Assembly (NCBI GenBank): GCA_041750975.1
Contig: JBGSYN010000069.1
Span: 1 to 40,082 of the forward strand
Origin: JBGSYN01 sp041750975
GTDB lineage: Bacteria; Pseudomonadota; Alphaproteobacteria; Geminicoccales; Geminicoccaceae
Length of the DNA: 40,082 nucleotides
Direction: 5' to 3'
The translations under genes were made by a program, and so were the position numbers. The notes beneath the pieces are model-generated. The model did not search any database. It saw nothing but the letters and a program-made list of their open reading frames with translations, and was not told where the DNA came from. The stretch's first letter is position 1, and each line of letters starts with the position of its first letter. Below, one piece after another: positions 33,811 to 40,082 of this stretch.

Positions 33811-34863
33811 ATGGCCGAACTGGTTTTGAGCGAAATTTTCAAAGCCTATGGCGCGACGCCGATCCTTGAAGGTTTCTCCGCGACGATCCGTTCAGGCCAG
33901 TTCGTCAGCCTGCTGGGACCGTCGGGTTGCGGCAAGACCACCGTGCTGCGCATCGTCGCCGGTCTCGAGGCTGTGACCGGCGGTCGGGTCGAGATCGATG
34001 GCGAAGACGTCACCAGACTACCGCCCGAGCGCCGCGACATCGCGATGATGTTTCAGTCCTACGCGCTCCTGCCGCATCTGAGTGCCGCCGAAAATGTACG
34101 CTTCCCGCTCAGAATGCGCAGTATTGCTGGACGGGAAGAGCAGCGTCAAAGAGTTCGGGAGGCACTCGACACGGTGCGACTCGGCCCTCTCGCCGACCGC
34201 AAGCCGAGCCAGCTCTCCGGCGGCCAGCAACAGCGCGTGGCGCTGGCCCGTGCCGTCGTTTCCAAGCCCAAGGTCCTGCTCCTCGACGAGCCGTTGTCGA
34301 ACCTCGACGCGCGCTTGCGGGAGGACATGCAGGTCGAGCTTGTCGAGATCCACAAAACGCTCGGCCTGACCACGCTCTTCGTGACGCATGATCAGGAAGA
34401 AGCTCTCAGCCTCTCCGATCGGGTTATCCTGCTGAACCAGGGGAAGATCGAGCAGGAGGGCGCACCGAAGGCCATCTATTCCGCCCCTCAAACGCGCTTC
34501 GCCTCCTCGTTTCTGGGTGCCGCCAACCTCCTGCCCGGAACGATCGAGACGGCAGGTCTCGTAAGGCTAGAGGACGGGCAATCCATTGCTTTGCCCTCGA
34601 CCGTCAACGCGCGCGGGCCGGTCACGCTCATGATCCGCCAGGAGGATGTCGAAGTCATCCCGGAAGGCACTGAAGGATTGGTCGCTCAGGTGCGAGCGCG
34701 AATCTATCTCGGAGCCAGGAGCCGGCATATCGTGTCGCTTGCCGGAACCGAGGTCCGCGCACTCGGCGCCGGTGACCGCGATTTCCCTGCCGGCAGCCGG
34801 GTTTCCCTGAGAATTTCCCCGGACCGAATCCAGATTCTCGCGGCGACATCGGTCGAGAATTGA
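33811..34863 (+). CDS. ABC transporter ATP-binding protein, PotA type
   Basis: ABC ATPase of 350 aa with Walker A GPSGCGKTT, Q-loop in MMFQSYALLPHL, signature LSGGQQQRVALARA, Walker B LLLDEPLSNLD and switch His in FVTHDQEEAL. From about residue 240 a TOBE domain follows, with PGTIETAGLVRL and VTLMIRQEDVEVIPEG; in this branch it may sense substrate or regulators. It completes the importer begun at 31138. It could also serve the ATPase-less CUT1 permeases, but it belongs to the PotA/FbpC branch, so this is unlikely. It converges on the TRAP gene dctM with a 28-base gap and no visible terminator. Confidence 0.93.
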   Translation: MAELVLSEIFKAYGATPILEGFSATIRSGQFVSLLGPSGCGKTTVLRIVAGLEAVTGGRVEIDGEDVTRLPPERRDIAMMFQSYALLPHLSAAENVRFPLRMRSIAGREEQRQRVREALDTVRLGPLADRKPSQLSGGQQQRVALARAVVSKPKVLLLDEPLSNLDARLREDMQVELVEIHKTLGLTTLFVTHDQEEALSLSDRVILLNQGKIEQEGAPKAIYSAPQTRFASSFLGAANLLPGTIETAGLVRLEDGQSIALPSTVNARGPVTLMIRQEDVEVIPEGTEGLVAQVRARIYLGARSRHIVSLAGTEVRALGAGDRDFPAGSRVSLRISPDRIQILAATSVEN

Positions 34864-34891
34864 CGCTGGAGTTTCGTCTCGGGGCAGGAAT

Positions 34892-36199
34892 TCAGCCCGC
34901 AACCATCCATTGCACCGGCCACAGGACGATCTGCGGTGCCAATGTGATGATGACGATGCCGAGCAGCATCAGGAAAAAGAAAGGCATGGCGGCCCGAGTC
35001 ACCTGCAGGATGTCGCGTCCGGTGAGGTCCTGCAGGACGAAGAGATTGAAGCCGACCGGCGGGGTGATTTGCGCCATCTCGACGACGATGACCGTGAAAA
35101 TGCCGAACCAGATCGGATCGATCCCGGCCTTCTGCACCATCGGCAAGACGACCGCCGCAGTCAGCACCATCATCGAGACACCGTCCAGGAAGCAACCGAG
35201 AACGATGTAGATGATCGTGAGGACGGCAAGGAGCTGATTGGGCGAGAGCTGCCAGGTATCGACATAGCCTGCCAGCACCCGCGGCACGCCGGTAAACCCC
35301 ATGGCGATCGAGAGGAATGCCGCACCGACCAGAATGAAGGTAATCATGCAGGAGGTCTTGAGTGCCGCCATCAGGCTTTCGTTGAATGAGGCCCAGGTGA
35401 GGGATCGGCTCACTGCGGCCAGGAGCAACGCGCCGATAACGCCCATGGTCGCCGCTTCGGTCGGTGTCGCATAACCGCCGTAGATCGAGCCGATCACGAA
35501 GACGATCAGAAGCAGGACCGGGATGAGCAGCTTCGCCTTGGCGATCTTTTGGCCGAAACTGAGGCGGTCCTGCTCGACCGGTGCCAAGGATGGGTCGAGT
35601 TTGGCGCGAATGGCGACATAGCCCATGAAGATCAGAATGATCATGACACCCGGAACGATGCCGGCGATGAAGAGGCGGGAGATCGACTGCTGGGCAAGGA
35701 CCCCGTAGACGATGAGCATGATCGATGGCGGGATGAGAAGACCGAGCGTGCCCGAGCCCGCGAGCGTGCCGATTGCCAGCCGCTCGTCATAGCCGCGCGC
35801 TTTCAGTTCGGGAATGCTCATCCGGCCGACCGTGGCGCAGGTCACCGCACTCGAGCCCGCCACTGCCGCCATCACGCCGCAGCCGATGATGTTGACATGG
35901 AAGAGGCCGCCCGGCAGCCGTACCAACCACGGGGCGAGGCCGTTGAACATGTCCGATGACAGGCGCGTCCGAAAGAGAATCTCGCCCATCCAGATGAACA
36001 GGGGGAGGGCGGTCAACACCCAGTTCCAGCTGGCATCCCAGACTGTACTCGCAAGCAGCGAGCCTGCCGGTGCGGGCGAGAAGAAAAACAGCGCGAAGAA
36101 GCCTACCGCGGTCAGGCTGATCGCCACCCATACGCCACTTGCGAGTAGCAATGCCATGGTCGCAAAGACGATGAAAGCGACGGTCCCGGGCTCGCTCAC
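34892..36199 (-). CDS. dctM: TRAP transporter large permease (DctM)
   Basis: A 435-aa membrane protein with about twelve helices. Family phrases include WMGEILFRTRLSSDMFNGLAP, GSSAVTCATVGRMSIPELKA, GTLGLLIPPSIMLIVYGVLA and ITPPVGFNLFVLQDLTG. These line the Na+- and substrate-binding elevator domain. The start overlaps the dctQ stop by 4 bases. It is the last gene of the TRAP operon, in the order dctP-dctQ-dctM. Confidence 0.95.
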   Translation of the reverse strand: MSEPGTVAFIVFATMALLLASGVWVAISLTAVGFFALFFFSPAPAGSLLASTVWDASWNWVLTALPLFIWMGEILFRTRLSSDMFNGLAPWLVRLPGGLFHVNIIGCGVMAAVAGSSAVTCATVGRMSIPELKARGYDERLAIGTLAGSGTLGLLIPPSIMLIVYGVLAQQSISRLFIAGIVPGVMIILIFMGYVAIRAKLDPSLAPVEQDRLSFGQKIAKAKLLIPVLLLIVFVIGSIYGGYATPTEAATMGVIGALLLAAVSRSLTWASFNESLMAALKTSCMITFILVGAAFLSIAMGFTGVPRVLAGYVDTWQLSPNQLLAVLTIIYIVLGCFLDGVSMMVLTAAVVLPMVQKAGIDPIWFGIFTVIVVEMAQITPPVGFNLFVLQDLTGRDILQVTRAAMPFFFLMLLGIVIITLAPQIVLWPVQWMVAG

Positions 36200-36723
36200 G
36201 AGGCTTGTCGCTCAGCGGGTTCTAGAACGTGATCGGCATTGACTTCGTAGGAGGGCTCTTGGCCACGCAGCACGAGAACGAGTTCGTCGATCACGGCGAT
36301 CGTCATAATGATCAGTCCTAGGGGCATGCCGGAACGCGGGATCCAGAAGGGAATGGCCATGAGGCCCGGACTGATCTCATTGAAGACATAGGAAAAATAG
36401 ACGAAATCGATGGCCCAGTAGGTGAAGTAGACCAGGGCTATCGCCGTAAATCCAAGACACCACAGCTCGATGAAGCGGCGCGTTGCGGGTGGAAAACGGC
36501 CGATCAGCAGGTTGACACGGATATGACCGCCATTCTTGAACGTGTAGGCAAGGCCGAGAAAGGTCGAGGCCGCCATGCAGAAACCGGCCGTTTCCGTCGA
36601 ATCGATGGCGAAGCCTGCGAAGCGACCGACCACCTGGGCGACGATCGCGACCGCGATGCCTGCGAGAAAGACCGCCCCGAGCCGGCCCGCGAGGAGATAG
36701 AGAGCGTCGAGCGCCGACCGCAT
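36196..36723 (-). CDS. dctQ: TRAP transporter small permease (DctQ)
   Basis: A 175-aa protein with four predicted membrane helices. The typical phrases are FCMAASTFLGLAYTFKNGGHIRVNLL and, near the end, IPFWIPRSGMPLGLIIMTI. It scaffolds the large subunit. It follows dctP by 54 bases and overlaps dctM by 4 bases. The annotation is safe because the three TRAP parts are adjacent. Confidence 0.92.
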   Translation of the reverse strand: MRSALDALYLLAGRLGAVFLAGIAVAIVAQVVGRFAGFAIDSTETAGFCMAASTFLGLAYTFKNGGHIRVNLLIGRFPPATRRFIELWCLGFTAIALVYFTYWAIDFVYFSYVFNEISPGLMAIPFWIPRSGMPLGLIIMTIAVIDELVLVLRGQEPSYEVNADHVLEPAERQAS

Positions 36724-36777
36724 GATCGTCAGCCGATCCGGCAGGGCCCGATTTCAGCCTCGCCGCACAGACCAGCC

Positions 36778-37758
36778 TTAGCCGCCAACCAGCGCCAGAT
36801 AGCGGTCGAGGACGGCGTTCGCCTCGGGACTGGCTTCGGTCCGCCAACCCTTCATCATTTCAACGCCGATCTCGATCATGCGCTCGACCACCGCAGGCGG
36901 CGCCACGGCGACGTTCATGCCGTTGTCTTGCAGGACCTTCATCTGCGCCGCCGTCGTCTCGGCACTCATCTCGAAGGCACGCAGTTCGGCCATGCTGGCC
37001 GCTTCGAGGACGGCGTCCCGCGTTTCAGGCGCCAATGCCTGGAACATGGCTTCGTTCACGACCACGGCGTTCTTGGAAAAGATGGCACCGGCATACGTGA
37101 AATCGCTGGTATTGTCCCAGGCTTGGATATCGATGCCGGTTTGCGGGCTGGTAAAGAGAGCCTCGATCAAACCCGTCGAGAACGCTTGGGGGACCTCGGC
37201 GAAGGGCAGGATGGTCGCCTCGAAGCCCAGCATCTCACCCATTTGCTGAGTCGCGACCGAGTAGATCCGCATAGGGACACCGGAAAAGTCCTCCACCGAC
37301 GTCACGGGAAACTTCGTATAGAAACCCTGGCCGGGCCAGGGGCTGTAGAAGAGGACGCGCAGTCCCGCTTCGGCGAAAAGTTGGTTGAAGTACGCCTTCT
37401 GCAGATCCTTGAGCAGCCAGGCACTTTGATAATCGGGGGCGATGTACGGCAGAGCTTCGAGCACGTACATCGGGTCCTCGTTGCCGTAGACGCCCAGGCG
37501 GATTTCGCCGATCGGCACCTGCCCACGCTGAACGGCCGTCTTGATCGCATCGAGCTTGATCAGGGTGTCGTTCGACTGGAGATCGATCGTCAGGTCCGAA
37601 CTGGCCTCGACGTCCTCGATGAAGCGCCGGATGCTCATGGTAAGGAAATTGTCCTCGGGATAGCCCGAAGCCATAAGCCACTCTTCGGCCACGGCATGTG
37701 AGCCGCCGGCCATCGCAAGAAATATCGCTCCACAAGCGGCTGAGAGATAACGCTTCAT
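36778..37758 (-). CDS. dctP: TRAP transporter substrate-binding protein (DctP)
   Basis: Periplasmic binding protein of 326 aa with a signal peptide ending near residue 24 (HAVAEE). The conserved carboxylate-clamping Arg is Arg164 in GVPMRIYSVATQQMGEML. FAEVPQAFSTGLIEALFTSP is the usual second half of the binding site. The ATG at 37758 has a GGAG site 8 bases upstream and opens the signal peptide; a longer frame exists but is not credible. The ligand is presumably an organic acid. The upstream neighbour on this strand is hyuB, so the imported acid may be made or used in the same pathway. Confidence 0.93.
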   Translation of the reverse strand: MKRYLSAACGAIFLAMAGGSHAVAEEWLMASGYPEDNFLTMSIRRFIEDVEASSDLTIDLQSNDTLIKLDAIKTAVQRGQVPIGEIRLGVYGNEDPMYVLEALPYIAPDYQSAWLLKDLQKAYFNQLFAEAGLRVLFYSPWPGQGFYTKFPVTSVEDFSGVPMRIYSVATQQMGEMLGFEATILPFAEVPQAFSTGLIEALFTSPQTGIDIQAWDNTSDFTYAGAIFSKNAVVVNEAMFQALAPETRDAVLEAASMAELRAFEMSAETTAAQMKVLQDNGMNVAVAPPAVVERMIEIGVEMMKGWRTEASPEANAVLDRYLALVGG

Positions 37759-37793
37759 CGCAGGTCTCCTCGTTTTTTGTACGGTGCCTTCCA

Positions 37794-38033
37794 TTACCCT
37801 AAGCGCGGGTTGTCATGACCGCAACTTGTGCAAGTCTCGGGCCACGCGTGCCATCTGCCTTGTTGGATGATGCATGAACCACAAATTCCGCCAGCTTCGG
37901 CGGCTCGCCGAATGGCGTATGCACAGAAATGCGGCATTGCGGTAATCGGCGATGCATCGCCGGGCAGCGCCAGTGGTAGGAATTCGACGGAAGATTCTCT
38001 TCCGGCGAATGTCTTGCGTACCACTAACTCCAT
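37794..38033 (-). CDS. Possible small cysteine-rich protein (79 aa), zinc-ribbon-like
   Basis: Between hyuB and dctP an open frame encodes 79 aa with two CxxC pairs near its end, CGSC and CTSCGH, plus an upstream HFC. This spacing could bind one zinc ion. No ribosome site is obvious at the ATG at 38033; an internal ATG at 37937 would give a 47-aa version that keeps all the Cys pairs. The frame overlaps palindromes that look regulatory, so the reading may be accidental. I do not recognise a family. Confidence 0.35.
   Translation of the reverse strand: MELVVRKTFAGRESSVEFLPLALPGDASPITAMPHFCAYAIRRAAEAGGICGSCIIQQGRWHAWPETCTSCGHDNPRLG
37889..37913. promoter_or_regulatory. Overlapping alternative inverted repeats upstream of dctP
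   Basis: Two stems share bases and cannot form together: CCGCC/GGCGG (37889-37904, 6-base loop) and TTCGGCG/CGCCGAA (37897-37913, 3-base loop). In a leader transcript reading toward dctP they could act as alternative structures. GC-rich DNA makes such stems by chance, so the call is tentative. Confidence 0.3.
37947..37962. promoter_or_regulatory. Perfect 16-bp palindrome upstream of dctP, candidate operator
   Basis: The sequence CGGCGATGCATCGCCG equals its own reverse complement. It lies 189 bases before the dctP start in the 332-bp hyuB-dctP spacer. Perfect symmetry of this length suits a dimeric regulator such as a GntR- or LacI-type protein, but no regulator gene is in the window. It also lies within the possible small ORF. 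Confidence 0.4.
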
Positions 38034-38039
38034 GATTTT

Positions 38040-38092
38040 AGTGGATTTTGCGCTTCAACAAATTGGCTGCCATTTGTCGAAGCCAATCCACT
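38040..38092 (-). repeat. Long two-part inverted repeat at the hyuB stop codon
   Basis: Outer arms AGTGGATT (38040-38047) and AATCCACT (38085-38092) are perfect. Inner arms CTTCAACAAAT (38053-38063) and ATTTGTCGAAG (38072-38082) match at 10 of 11 positions. The hyuB stop codon (38091-38093) overlaps the outer arm. As RNA this would form a long interrupted hairpin right after hyuB. No T-tract follows on either strand, so it is not a standard intrinsic terminator; mRNA protection, attenuation or a protein-binding site are alternatives. Confidence 0.6.
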
Positions 38093-39707
38093 AGCCGACC
38101 AATCCCGCGCGCCGTTCCTTCTCGACAAGCTCGGCAGCGCGATCGCGGATCTCCCCATGGCCGCCGCCACCCGGCGTCTCTACGATAAGGCGCTCAGCCC
38201 CCCCGATCATCTGAAAGCCCTTGCCGCTGATCTTGCGCCCCGCGGAGGTCGATAGCCGGCCATTGGCACCGTTCGAGCCGCCGTCCGTGCCGCGCGCCGG
38301 GTGATCGATCCGGTCGAACGCGGCGAGCAGTTCATAGTCATGGCCCTGCCGATTGCCGACCTCGATGACCTGACCGTGTCCGCCACGATGGCGGCCGGCG
38401 CCGCCGCTGTCAGGCCTCAATTCCTTGCGCCAGAATACCAAGGGCGTCATCGCCTCGATGATCTCGACCGGCGTTCCGGTGACACCCGAGGGATAGGCGG
38501 TAGCACTCAGACCGTCGCTCATGGGCCGCGCGCCGGTGCCGCCATTGCTGGTGACCGTCACGGCATAGCCGACCTCCTCGGCATTGACGTCCTTGAAGGT
38601 GCCGCGGAAGGTCATGTTCCAGAGGCAGCTCGTTCCCTCGGCCGGGCAGCGTTCCGGAATGACCTGCCTGAGACAGCCGAACACGACGTCGGGCAACATC
38701 TGGCCGATGATGTGCCTTGATGAGACCGGTGCCGGGTAGGGCGCATTGAGGATCGATCCCAGCGGGGCGGTCACCTCGAAAACGCCAAGCGACCCCGCAT
38801 TATTGGGAACTTTGGGCGAAATCGCGCACATCAGTCCGAAGCAGGCATAAGCCGTCGTGTAGGCGAGCGGCACATTGATCCCACGGCTCTGCCGCTCGGA
38901 CGTACCCGCGAAATCGACCGTGACACGGTCGTCGCGAATCGTGACCGACGCCTTGAGATCGATCGGCCTGTCGTAGCCGTCGATCCGCATCTCGCCCCGA
39001 AATCGTCCCTTCTCGATGGTCTCGAGTTCGGCCAGGACCGCGTTCCGCGAGGCCTCGATAATGTGGTTCGCGATCGCGTCGAGATCGGTCAGATCGAATT
39101 CGCTCATCGTCTCCTTGAGGCGACGCGCGCCGACGTCGTTGCACGCGATGAGGGACCAGATATCGCCCTCCATCTCCACCGGGCGGCGGGTGTTCGCCTT
39201 GCAGATATCGATGATCGCCTGATTGGTCCGGCCGGCCTCGACGATCCGCAGGAACGGCAAATAAATGCCTTCCATATGCACGTCGGTCGCATCCGGACCG
39301 AAGCCGATCCCGCCGATATCGACCAGATGCGAGGTGCAGCTGAAGAGCGCCACCATCTGGCCGCCATGAAACACCGGCGTGGTGACGACGAAATCGTTGA
39401 GGTGGCCGGTACCTTTCCAGGGGTCGTTGGTGATGAAGACGTCGCCGTCCTGCATCGCGTCTGGCGGAAACGCCTTGAGGAAATGCTTGACGCTCTCGGC
39501 CATCGAATTGACGTGGCCCGGCGTGCCGGTGACGGCCTGGGCCAGCATGCGTCCATGCAGGTCGAACACGCCTGCGGAGAGGTCGCCGCATTCCCGAACG
39601 ATGGTCGAGAAGGCCGTGCGCAGCAGTGCCTGAGCCTGCTCTTCGACGACCGCGATCAGTCGGTTCCAGATGATCTGGCGATCGATGGCAGAGAGCGTTG
39701 CAGTCAT
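38091..39707 (-). CDS. hyuB: Hydantoinase B/oxoprolinase family protein (HyuB)
   Basis: A 538-aa subunit of an ATP-dependent amidohydrolase of the N-methylhydantoinase/5-oxoprolinase/acetophenone carboxylase type. Visible family phrases are FSTIVRECGDLSAGVFDLHG, TGTPGHVNSMAESVKHFL, DVFITNDPWKGTGHLNDF and, near the end, GGSNGANGR and TPGGGGHGE. The ATG at 39707 lies 3 bases after the hyuA stop. HyuA binds ATP and HyuB carries the rest of the active centre, so the two form one enzyme. Substrates in the family are cyclic amides or carboxylated ketones; here the choice is open. Confidence 0.95.
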   Translation of the reverse strand: MTATLSAIDRQIIWNRLIAVVEEQAQALLRTAFSTIVRECGDLSAGVFDLHGRMLAQAVTGTPGHVNSMAESVKHFLKAFPPDAMQDGDVFITNDPWKGTGHLNDFVVTTPVFHGGQMVALFSCTSHLVDIGGIGFGPDATDVHMEGIYLPFLRIVEAGRTNQAIIDICKANTRRPVEMEGDIWSLIACNDVGARRLKETMSEFDLTDLDAIANHIIEASRNAVLAELETIEKGRFRGEMRIDGYDRPIDLKASVTIRDDRVTVDFAGTSERQSRGINVPLAYTTAYACFGLMCAISPKVPNNAGSLGVFEVTAPLGSILNAPYPAPVSSRHIIGQMLPDVVFGCLRQVIPERCPAEGTSCLWNMTFRGTFKDVNAEEVGYAVTVTSNGGTGARPMSDGLSATAYPSGVTGTPVEIIEAMTPLVFWRKELRPDSGGAGRHRGGHGQVIEVGNRQGHDYELLAAFDRIDHPARGTDGGSNGANGRLSTSAGRKISGKGFQMIGGAERLIVETPGGGGHGEIRDRAAELVEKERRAGLVG

Positions 39708-39710
39708 GGA

Positions 39711-40082
39711 TCAAGCAACCTTTTGATCGAGAATGATGTTCAAGGCGCCATCGACCTGCATCTGGAAGCCGCCGCTCACAACGATTGTCGTCGTCGGTTC
39801 CTCGATCAGGCACGGACCGTCGATATGGGTCCCAGGCAGAAGCGCCTGGCGTTGAAAAATCGGAACCTCGAGCATTTGCCCGGACGCGACATCGAAGAGT
39901 TGGCGATGCCGTTCGGCCTGCGGCGACGGAACTCTATCGGTCGCCGCGATTTCCGCCGGGTCAGATGCATGTGTCGAGAGCTTGACCGTCCAGGTCAGGC
40001 ATTCGATCTCGCCGCCTGGAATGATGCGCTCGAAAAGCGTGCGATAAGCGATCTCGAAACCCGCATGAAGATCGTCGAGGTC
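39711..40082 (-). CDS. hyuA: Hydantoinase A/oxoprolinase family protein (HyuA), C-terminal part only
   Basis: I read this frame from the sequence: it is open to the right edge and ends at the stop at 39711-39713. The translated end contains GTHIDGPCLIEEPTTTIVVS and then GALNIILDQKVA. GPxxIEEPTTT is the hallmark of the HyuA C-terminus. The N-terminal ATP-binding part lies outside the window. It is followed by hyuB, so the two are clearly one operon. Confidence 0.9.
   Translation of the reverse strand, partial: DLDDLHAGFEIAYRTLFERIIPGGEIECLTWTVKLSTHASDPAEIAATDRVPSPQAERHRQLFDVASGQMLEVPIFQRQALLPGTHIDGPCLIEEPTTTIVVSGGFQMQVDGALNIILDQKVA

Noticed and set aside
34864..34891. Terminator between the convergent PotA-type gene and dctM
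   Set aside because: The 28-base gap contains no stem or T-run that I can find.
36523..37701. A 392-codon frame opposite dctP and dctQ
   Set aside because: It spans two well-identified TRAP genes and shows no protein family features.

Overview
The window reads as about 40 kb of chromosome from a GC-rich alphaproteobacterium. Three things suggest this: strongly GC-biased third codon positions, a C-terminal helix-hairpin-helix domain (18964-19809) of the type appended to proteins in that class, and the transporter-rich, hyuAB-containing gene content seen in Rhodospirillales- and Rhizobiales-like genomes. This placement is inference; there is no rRNA or other taxonomic marker. I saw no tRNA, rRNA, CRISPR array, phage or insertion sequence.

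Layout. (1) 1-443: the C-terminal part of an HSL-type esterase, closed by a strong intrinsic terminator. (2) 482-5847 (minus): a tungstate ABC transporter, tupB-tupC-tupA, running without a real gap into an arylsulfotransferase-like membrane-anchored beta-propeller protein, two small membrane proteins and a nitronate monooxygenase. (3) 6042-7298 (plus): an SDR oxidoreductase and a VOC-family protein. (4) 7323-15265 (minus): a probable sugar-catabolism operon with a Tat-exported binding protein, two CUT1 permeases, a DUF1835 protein, a second arylsulfotransferase-like protein, a Gfo/Idh/MocA dehydrogenase and a dienelactone hydrolase. No transport ATPase is present. (5) 15379-17941: a class I glutamine amidotransferase, then a glycosyltransferase and a PAPS-type sulfotransferase. 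The sulfotransferase begins with a stretch of very low GC, which suggests acquired DNA. (6) 17932-19809 (minus): a helix-hairpin-helix protein and a PdxA-family dehydrogenase. (7) 20018-25569 (plus): an ArsR-methyltransferase fusion regulator (SahR-like), metF and metH, the methionine half of the SAM cycle.

(8) 25763-28558 (plus): a CUT2 sugar ABC transporter (binding protein, permease, single-domain ATPase), facing an SLC13/TrkA-C permease at 28564-30348 (minus). (9) 30623-34863 (plus): a DUF3830 cyclophilin-like protein and a complete polyamine/opine-type ABC transporter. (10) 34892-37758 (minus): a TRAP transporter (DctM, DctQ, DctP). It lies downstream of a hydantoinase/oxoprolinase pair, hyuA (partial) and hyuB, at 38091-40082. 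The 332 bp between hyuB and dctP hold unusual inverted repeats and a possible small cysteine-rich gene.

Taken together, the window is a scavenging and catabolic region with six transport systems from five families and only one recognisable transcription factor. The best-understood unit is sahR-metF-metH. The least explained are the two arylsulfotransferase-like paralogues placed in two different transporter operons, and the hyuB-dctP spacer.
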